A stretch of DNA of 10,076 nt from Actinomycetes bacterium (GTDB lineage Bacteria > Actinomycetota > Acidimicrobiia > Acidimicrobiales > Microtrichaceae), in contig JAEVZA010000150.1 of the NCBI GenBank assembly GCA_023392475.1, forward strand, positions 1 through 10,076. The letters run 5' to 3'. Positions 6,073 through 10,076 of the stretch are shown in pieces (positions within the stretch are counted from its first letter, which is position 1; each line of letters begins with the position of its first letter). The position numbers were made by a program, and so were the translations under genes. Under the pieces are notes generated by a model that saw only the letters and a program-made list of their open reading frames with translations, was not told where the DNA came from and ran no database searches.

Positions 6073-7638
6073 ATGCAGGTACCGCTCACCATCCGTGACC
6101 ACCTCGAGCGGGCCGCGCTGGTCTACGGCGACCGGGTGGGGGTGCTCGACGAGCCCGACCAGCCCGCGCCGCCGCTGACCGCCGCCGGCGGTGGACCGCT
6201 CACGTACGCCGCCGTCGCCGAGCGCTCCCGAGCCCTGGCCGCCGGGCTCGAGTCGCTCGGCGTGCCGCAGGGCGGGCGCGTCGCGATCGTGTCGCAGAAC
6301 GCGGCCCGCCTGCTCACCGTGCTGTACGGCGCGCCGGCCTGGGGCCGGGTCGCGGTGCCGATCAACTTCCGGCTCTCCGCCGAGGAGGTCCGCTACATCG
6401 TCGGCCACTGCGGCGCGGACGTGCTGCTCGTCGATCCCGAGGTGGACGAGCAGCTCGCCGACGTCACCGCGGCGCACCGCTTCGTGATCGGGACCGAGTG
6501 CGACGAGGTGCTGTACCGCCACGACCTCGAGCCGAGCGCGTGGGAGCCCGACGAGGGCGCGACCGCCACGATCAACTACACGTCGGGGACGACCGCGCGG
6601 CCCAAGGGCGTGGAGATGACCCACCGCAACCTGTGGGTCAACGCCGCCACCTTCGGGTGGCAGGCCGGCGTGTGCGACCGCGACGTGTACCTGCACACGC
6701 TGCCGATGTTCCACTGCAACGGGTGGGGCATGCCCTACGCGGTGGCCGGCATGGGCGTGCCGCAGGTGGTGCTCCGCAAGGTCGACGGCGACGAGATCCT
6801 CCGCCGGGTGCGCGACCACGGGGTCACGCTCATGTGCGGTGCCCCGGCCGTCGTGGCGATGATCCTCGACGCCGCCGAGCGGTGGGACGGCGAGGTGCCC
6901 GGCCGCGGACGCGTGCGCATCGTGGTCGCCGGCGCGCCGCCGCCCTCGCGCACCATCGAGCGCGTGGAGGTGGAGCTCGGCTGGGAGTTCATCCAGATCT
7001 ACGGGCTCACGGAGACCGCGCCGCTGCTGACCATGAACCGGTCCCGCCAGGAGTGGGACGACCTGAGCCCCGGCGACCGGGCCCGCAAGCTCGTGCGGGC
7101 CGGCGCGCCCGCGCTGGGGATCCGGCTGCGCACGGACGACGAGGGCGAGCTGCTCGCCCGGGGCAACGTGATCCTGAAGAGCTACTGGGAGCAGCCCGAG
7201 GCCACCGCCGAGGCGCTCGACGGCGGCTGGTTCCACACCGGCGACGGCGCCGTGATCGACGAGGACCACTACGTCACGATCGTCGACCGCAAGAAGGACG
7301 TGATCATCTCGGGCGGCGAGAACGTGTCGTCGATCGAGGTCGAGGACGCGCTGTTCTCGCACCCGGAGGTCGCCGAGGTCGCGGTCATCGGCGTGCCCGA
7401 CGACCGGTGGGGCGAGACGGTGAAGGCGCTGGTGGTGCTCGCGCCCGGCGCCGCCGAGCGCACCGACGACGAGCTGCAGGCCGAGCTCATCGCGTTCTGC
7501 CGCGAGCGGCTCACGCACTACAAGTGCCCCACCACCGTCGAGCGGCGCGACGCGCTCGACCGGACGGCGACCGGCAAGCTCCAGAAGTACAAGCTCCGCG
7601 CGCCCTACTGGGAGGGCCGCGACCGCCTGGTCAACTGA
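6073..7638 (+). CDS. AMP-dependent acyl-CoA synthetase (fatty-acid--CoA ligase type)
   Basis: A 521-residue ANL-superfamily enzyme that would activate a carboxylic acid to an acyl-adenylate and then an acyl-CoA thioester. All core motifs are intact: the P-loop Y169-T-S-G-T-T-A-R-P-K-G179, Y310-G-L-T-E-T-A-P317 (A5), HTGD at 388-391 with the ribose-binding D391, D405-R-K-K-D followed by ISGGENVSS (A8 hinge), and K502 in ATGKLQK, the adenylation lysine. PMFHCNGWG in the middle is characteristic of the DmdB / plant AAE-like branch, which takes short- to medium-chain acids and methylmercaptopropionate. Chain length cannot be fixed from sequence alone. A small proline/alanine/glycine-rich insertion (about residues 29-41) lies before the first core strand. 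It converges with the SRPBCC gene 13 bp downstream. Confidence 0.95.
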   Translation: MQVPLTIRDHLERAALVYGDRVGVLDEPDQPAPPLTAAGGGPLTYAAVAERSRALAAGLESLGVPQGGRVAIVSQNAARLLTVLYGAPAWGRVAVPINFRLSAEEVRYIVGHCGADVLLVDPEVDEQLADVTAAHRFVIGTECDEVLYRHDLEPSAWEPDEGATATINYTSGTTARPKGVEMTHRNLWVNAATFGWQAGVCDRDVYLHTLPMFHCNGWGMPYAVAGMGVPQVVLRKVDGDEILRRVRDHGVTLMCGAPAVVAMILDAAERWDGEVPGRGRVRIVVAGAPPPSRTIERVEVELGWEFIQIYGLTETAPLLTMNRSRQEWDDLSPGDRARKLVRAGAPALGIRLRTDDEGELLARGNVILKSYWEQPEATAEALDGGWFHTGDGAVIDEDHYVTIVDRKKDVIISGGENVSSIEVEDALFSHPEVAEVAVIGVPDDRWGETVKALVVLAPGAAERTDDELQAELIAFCRERLTHYKCPTTVERRDALDRTATGKLQKYKLRAPYWEGRDRLVN

Positions 7639-7668
7639 CGCGACCGCCCGGTCAGCCGACGCGACCGG
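7619..7668. repeat. 21-bp tandem repeat across the convergent stop codons
   Basis: Two full units (7619-7639 and 7640-7660) match at 18 of 21 positions, and a third partial unit (7661-7668, GCGACCGG) follows. All three differences are transitions. Each full unit holds a GACC-N4-GGTC palindrome (7621-7632 and 7642-7653). Unit 1 carries the TGA of the acyl-CoA synthetase; unit 2 carries the TGA of the SRPBCC gene, read on the other strand. The small palindromes could form a weak bidirectional terminator. Confidence 0.65.
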
Positions 7669-8101
7669 CGAGCTCCTCGCTGCGACGGGTGAGGCCCGCC
7701 GCCTCCATCGCCACGTAGCGGCGGAAGGTCTTCCCGAACAGCAGGCGCATGACGCCGTCGAGCGCGCCGCGCTGGTGGATCGCGAGCGTGACCCGGCTCG
7801 TGCCCGCACCCGTCGGCTCGACGCTGTGGACGCCGTCGGTGCGCAGCCCGCCCCCGCTCGAGGACCACGTGAAGCTGCGGCCGGCCTCCCACTCGCCCAC
7901 CGTCCAGGTGAGCTCCGGCATCCGGGGTTGCTTCACGCGCGCGGTGCCGCCCACGCCGAGCTCGCCGTCGGGCCCCGGCTCCGAGGTGATGCGCACCTCG
8001 GAGATCGAGTCGGTCCAGGTGGGCCAGCGCTCGACGTCCGCGATCACGCTCCAGACCGTGGGGGCGGGCGCCGCCACGTCGAAGGTCTCCACGATGTCCA
8101 T
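7652..8101 (-). CDS. SRPBCC (START/Bet v1-like) family protein
   Basis: A 149-residue single-domain protein with the helix-grip fold of the polyketide cyclase/dehydrase and lipid-transport superfamily. The hallmark N-terminus is visible: FDVAAPAPTVWSVIADVERWPTWTD, with AP at 11-12, VW at 16-17 and WPTW at 26-29, followed by alternating beta strands (VRITSE, ELTWTVGEW, SFTWSS, RVTLAIHQ) and a long C-terminal helix with GVMRLLFGKTFRRYVAMEA. Such proteins bind or shape hydrophobic ligands; no ligand or reaction can be assigned here. The ATG at 8101 is the only in-frame start near the conserved fold. It is divergently transcribed from a TetR regulator, with the operator over its promoter, so it is the likely main target of that repressor. 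It is probably monocistronic. Confidence 0.88.
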   Translation of the reverse strand: MDIVETFDVAAPAPTVWSVIADVERWPTWTDSISEVRITSEPGPDGELGVGGTARVKQPRMPELTWTVGEWEAGRSFTWSSSGGGLRTDGVHSVEPTGAGTSRVTLAIHQRGALDGVMRLLFGKTFRRYVAMEAAGLTRRSEELAGRVG

Positions 8102-8109
8102 GCGACATG

Positions 8110-8125
8110 TGTACCATTTGGTACA
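8110..8125. promoter_or_regulatory. Palindromic operator, probable TetR-family binding site
   Basis: TGTACCATTTGGTACA is a perfect inverted repeat with 6-bp arms around a 4-bp centre. It stands out as AT-rich in GC-rich DNA. It lies between the divergent SRPBCC and TetR genes, covering the -10 and spacer of the SRPBCC promoter and the -10 of the TetR promoter. Position and symmetry suit a dimeric TetR-type repressor acting on its own gene and its neighbour. Confidence 0.7.
8112..8117 (+). promoter_or_regulatory. Candidate leaderless -10 element of the TetR gene
   Basis: TACCAT fits TANNNT and ends seven bases before the ATG at 8125, so transcription should start at that A. It is embedded in the palindrome. 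This argues for the start at 8125 over the in-frame ATG at 8107, whose extra six residues would be encoded by the operator itself. No clear -35 is seen. Confidence 0.4.
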
Positions 8126-8721
8126 TGCCCGATCAACCCCCGGATGCGGAGGACCCCCGGACGAAGCTGCTCGACGCCGTGATCGCGGACGCGGGCGAGC
8201 ACGGCATCGCCGACACGAGCCTGCGGCAACTGGCCGCCCGCATCGGCACCAGCCACCGGATGCTCATCCACCACTTCGGCTCGAAGGACGAGCTGCTCGT
8301 CGCCGTCGTCCACGAGGTGGAGCGCCGCCAGCGCGACGCGCTCGCCGACCTGGCCGGCACGACGACGACACCCGACGAGCTCGGGTGGGCGTTCTGGGAG
8401 CGGCTCGCCGACCCCGCCCTCGCCCCGCTGGAGCGGCTCTTCTTCGAGGTCTACGCGCAGGCGCTGCTCGACCGGCCGTGGGCCGGCGCCTTCCTCGACG
8501 GCATCGTCGACGAGTGGATCGGTCCGGTCGCCGAGCTGCTCGGCGCCACCGGCCTGCCGCCCGACCGGGCCCGGGCCCGGGCACGGCTCGGCGTCGCCGT
8601 GTCGCGGGGGCTGCTGCTCGACCTGCTGGCCACCGGCGATCGCGCCGGCGTCGACGCGGCGATGGCGGAGTTCGCCGCGCTCCTCGGGCCGGTCGGGCCT
8701 ACAGCCACTCCTTCCGCTTGA
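8125..8721 (+). CDS. TetR/AcrR family transcriptional regulator
   Basis: A 198-residue one-component repressor. The N-terminal DNA-binding domain is clear: helix 1 around residues 12-26 (TKLLDAVIADAGEHG), then the helix-turn-helix TSLRQLAARIGTSHRMLIHHFGSKDELL (31-58), with the recognition helix around 42-50 and the usual HHFGSKDEL in place of the common YYHFxSKExL. The C-terminal two thirds are a helical ligand and dimer domain without recognisable specificity; it includes an Arg/Ala-rich stretch (RARARAR) encoded by a short GGGCCC repeat. It likely binds the palindrome at its own start and controls itself and the SRPBCC gene, with a hydrophobic small molecule or acyl compound as a possible effector (inference). 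Its 3' end overlaps the convergent CorA gene by 23 bp. Confidence 0.92.
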   Translation: MPDQPPDAEDPRTKLLDAVIADAGEHGIADTSLRQLAARIGTSHRMLIHHFGSKDELLVAVVHEVERRQRDALADLAGTTTTPDELGWAFWERLADPALAPLERLFFEVYAQALLDRPWAGAFLDGIVDEWIGPVAELLGATGLPPDRARARARLGVAVSRGLLLDLLATGDRAGVDAAMAEFAALLGPVGPTATPSA

Positions 8722-9688
8722 ACAGCGCGTACAGGCAGACCGAGACGACGACCATGAGCACGGTCGCGAACGTCGCTGCCCAGTACGAGCCGAAGCCCGG
8801 GTAGCGGACGTTCATGCCGTAGAAGCCGGTCACGAGCGTGGGCACGGCGATGATCGCCGCCCAGCTCGTCACCTTCTTCATGACCTGGTTCTGGCGGTAG
8901 TCGCGGAGGCTGAGGTTCGTCTCGACGATCGAGCTGATCAGGTCGCGCAGCGAGTCGGTCGACTCGGTCACGCGCAGCACGTGGTCGTAGACGTCCTGGA
9001 AGTACGGGTACAGCTCGGGGCACACCGCCGAGTGCTCCCGGCGCATCAGCGCGCTCACCGCCTCGCGCATCGGCAGCGCGAGCCGGTGGAACCGGATGAG
9101 CGCCTGGCGCATCTGGAACCAGTGCCGCTGCTGCTCCGGCCCCAGCGGGTGCTCCGAGAAGATCTCGTCGCTCACGTCGTCGTAGAAGTTGTCGAACACG
9201 TCGACGGTGTCGAAGTACCCGTCGACGATCACGTCGAGCAAGCCGTACAGCAGGAAGCTCACGCCGTAGACGGCGAGGTCCGACGAGCGGTCCCAGCGCT
9301 CCTGCACCCGGTCCATGTCGAACGAGTCGTCCTCCCGGACGGTGACGAGCCAGCGGTCGCCGATGAACGCGTCGACCTCGTCGGTCCGCAGCTCGCAGGT
9401 CTCCCGGTCGATCGCCACGGAGTGCGTCGAGAGGAACAGGTGCGACGCGTAGTGGTCGAGCTTCGGTCGCTGGTGCGGACCCAGGGCGTCCTCGACCGCG
9501 AGCTCGTGGAGTCCGAGCTCGTCGGCCAGCTCGCGGAGGTCGTCGAGCGTGGGACCGCAGAGGTCCACCCACACGACGGTGTCCCGCTCGTCGAGCTGCT
9601 CGGACACGTCGGCGACCGGGAAGTGCTCCGCCGCGAGCTCGCCCTTCCGGTAGGCCCGGGTGCGGCACGTCGCCTTCATCCGCGCCAT
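8699..9688 (-). CDS. CorA-family magnesium/divalent cation transporter
   Basis: A 329-residue protein of normal CorA length. It has a large soluble N-terminal domain, a long acidic and coiled helix region, and two C-terminal membrane helices: about 275-290 (WAAIIAVPTLVTGFY) and about 304-323. The signature G291-M292-N293 of the periplasmic loop follows the first helix, and a basic tail FKRKEWL closes the protein. CorA proteins form pentamers in the inner membrane and pass Mg2+ (sometimes Co2+ or Ni2+) down the potential. PHQRPKLDHYASHLFLS (about 71-87) is the conserved segment of the cytoplasmic domain. Starts at 9688 and 9679 (MKATCR) are both possible; neither has a clear ribosome site. It lies 44 bp downstream of the esterase gene on the same strand, with a hairpin between, so it may have its own promoter. 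Confidence 0.94.
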   Translation of the reverse strand: MARMKATCRTRAYRKGELAAEHFPVADVSEQLDERDTVVWVDLCGPTLDDLRELADELGLHELAVEDALGPHQRPKLDHYASHLFLSTHSVAIDRETCELRTDEVDAFIGDRWLVTVREDDSFDMDRVQERWDRSSDLAVYGVSFLLYGLLDVIVDGYFDTVDVFDNFYDDVSDEIFSEHPLGPEQQRHWFQMRQALIRFHRLALPMREAVSALMRREHSAVCPELYPYFQDVYDHVLRVTESTDSLRDLISSIVETNLSLRDYRQNQVMKKVTSWAAIIAVPTLVTGFYGMNVRYPGFGSYWAATFATVLMVVVSVCLYALFKRKEWL

Positions 9689-9710
9689 TCAACCAGCGCG
9701 GACCGCAGAA

Positions 9711-9732
9711 GCGTGCACCGGCGGTGCGACGC
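9711..9732 (-). terminator. Hairpin just after the esterase stop codon
   Basis: GCGT-GCACCG and CGGTGC-G-ACGC pair over about 9-10 bp with one bulged base and a tight GGC loop. The structure begins directly after the TGA of the esterase gene. On the minus strand it is followed by TTCT rather than a long U-run, so it may be a weak intrinsic terminator or an mRNA 3'-end stabiliser. It leaves only 22 bp before the CorA start. Confidence 0.45.
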
Positions 9733-10076
9733 TCACCCCGGCGGGCGACCGGCGTGACCCGCGCCCGGCGGGCCGCTCCCGAACCGGTCGAGCAGGATCC
9801 CCGTCGCGTCGAGGTGCGGGACGATCGGCCCGACGAGGCGCTCCGGCAGGTACCGGGGGCCGCCCGGCCACGCGTGGCCGCCCCCGAACACGGTGTGCAG
9901 CACGACCGGGTGGTGCCCGGCCGACCACCACGTCGCCCGCTCGACCGGCAGCGCGCCGTCGGGCACGGGCAGCCGCTCCACCACCGGCGTGGGCGGGTCG
10001 CCGTTCACCGCCGCCCACGACTCCGCGAGCTGCGGGGCACCGACCGACCGGCCCCGGCCCGCCGATCCCTCGCCGC
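9733..10076 (-). CDS. PHB depolymerase / LpqC-like esterase (C-terminal part only)
   Basis: The last 113 residues of a gene whose start lies beyond the right edge. The frame stays open to the window end, so the GTG at 10008 is an internal valine codon, not a start. The fragment reads as the end of an alpha/beta-hydrolase of the poly(3-hydroxybutyrate) depolymerase / LpqC / feruloyl esterase group. It has a helix with LAESWAAVNG, a strand with PVVLHTVFGGGHAWPGG, and a last helix DATGILLDRF. The His of GGGHAWPG is the catalytic histidine of the Ser-Asp-His triad; the Ser and any signal peptide are outside the window. Members are often secreted and cleave polyester or aryl ester bonds. The tail after the last helix (GSGPPGAGHAGRPPG) is Gly/Pro-rich and probably disordered. 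Confidence 0.82.
   Translation of the reverse strand, partial: GEGSAGRGRSVGAPQLAESWAAVNGDPPTPVVERLPVPDGALPVERATWWSAGHHPVVLHTVFGGGHAWPGGPRYLPERLVGPIVPHLDATGILLDRFGSGPPGAGHAGRPPG

Larger units (their letters stand above)
8108..8136 (-). promoter_or_regulatory. Candidate leaderless promoter of the SRPBCC gene
   Basis: On the minus strand TTGATC (8136-8131) and TACACA (8113-8108) are spaced by exactly 17 bases, with six bases between the -10 and the ATG at 8101. This is the best-formed promoter in the window. The -35 lies inside the first codons of the TetR gene. Confidence 0.5.

Noticed and set aside
5986..7809. 607-codon minus-strand open frame opposite the acyl-CoA synthetase
   Set aside because: It mirrors a protein with every ANL motif intact. 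The antisense translation is low-complexity and has no recognisable fold.
8562..8583. Short GGGCCC-type hexamer repeat
   Set aside because: It encodes an in-frame Arg-Ala run in the TetR C-terminal domain. Short GC repeats are expected in DNA of this composition.
1..10076. Search for a defence system, biosynthetic cluster, CRISPR array, tRNA, prophage or insertion sequence
   Set aside because: No nuclease, toxin-antitoxin pair, integrase, transposase, regularly spaced repeat array or tRNA fold was seen. The genes are ordinary chromosomal metabolic and transport genes of uniform composition.

Overview
The window is a GC-rich, gene-dense bacterial chromosomal segment: ten protein genes (two cut by the window edges are counted below as extra), almost no spacer DNA, and no RNA genes, CRISPR array, transposase or phage gene. 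The base composition, codon use, TANNNT-type -10 hexamers placed 6-8 bases before start codons (leaderless transcripts), and the gene families (MenJ-like FAD reductase, TetR, SRPBCC, AMP-dependent acyl-CoA ligase, LpqC-like esterase) suggest an actinomycete-type organism, possibly of the Acidimicrobiia. That placement is inference.

Layout from left to right. (1) 1-378, minus strand: the first 126 residues of a geranylgeranyl-reductase-family FAD protein. (2) 379-557: a spacer with two diverged copies of a 42-bp hairpin element. (3) 558-1799, minus: a class C beta-lactamase-like serine hydrolase, divergent from (4) 1891-2895, plus: an aldo/keto reductase. (5) 2917-5336, minus: a two-gene operon with a 4-base ATGA overlap. 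It encodes a secreted GH5 lipoprotein with an endoglycoceramidase-like architecture, then a six-helix membrane protein built from three repeats. (6) 5400-7638, plus: a METTL7-like methyltransferase followed by an acyl-CoA synthetase. (7) 7652-8721: a divergent SRPBCC gene (minus) and TetR gene (plus) that share a 16-bp perfect operator over both promoters. (8) 8699-10076, minus: a CorA-type divalent cation transporter and, upstream of it, the C-terminus of a PHB-depolymerase/LpqC-like esterase.

The genes alternate as divergent and convergent pairs. Each divergent gap is a short shared promoter (6 to 91 bp). Each convergent junction is compact and holds either a hairpin, a tandem repeat, or a 3' overlap. 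Lipid or polyester chemistry recurs (isoprenoid reductase, esterase-like hydrolases, acyl-CoA ligase, lipid-binding-type SRPBCC fold, possible glycolipid hydrolase), but nothing in the sequence proves a single pathway.

Most of the window is ordinary metabolism. The parts most worth a second look are the GH5 lipoprotein coupled to the triple-repeat membrane protein, the paired hairpins whose differences all keep pairing on the minus-strand RNA, the TetR/SRPBCC leaderless switch, and the 21-bp tandem repeat that supplies the stop codons of two convergent genes.
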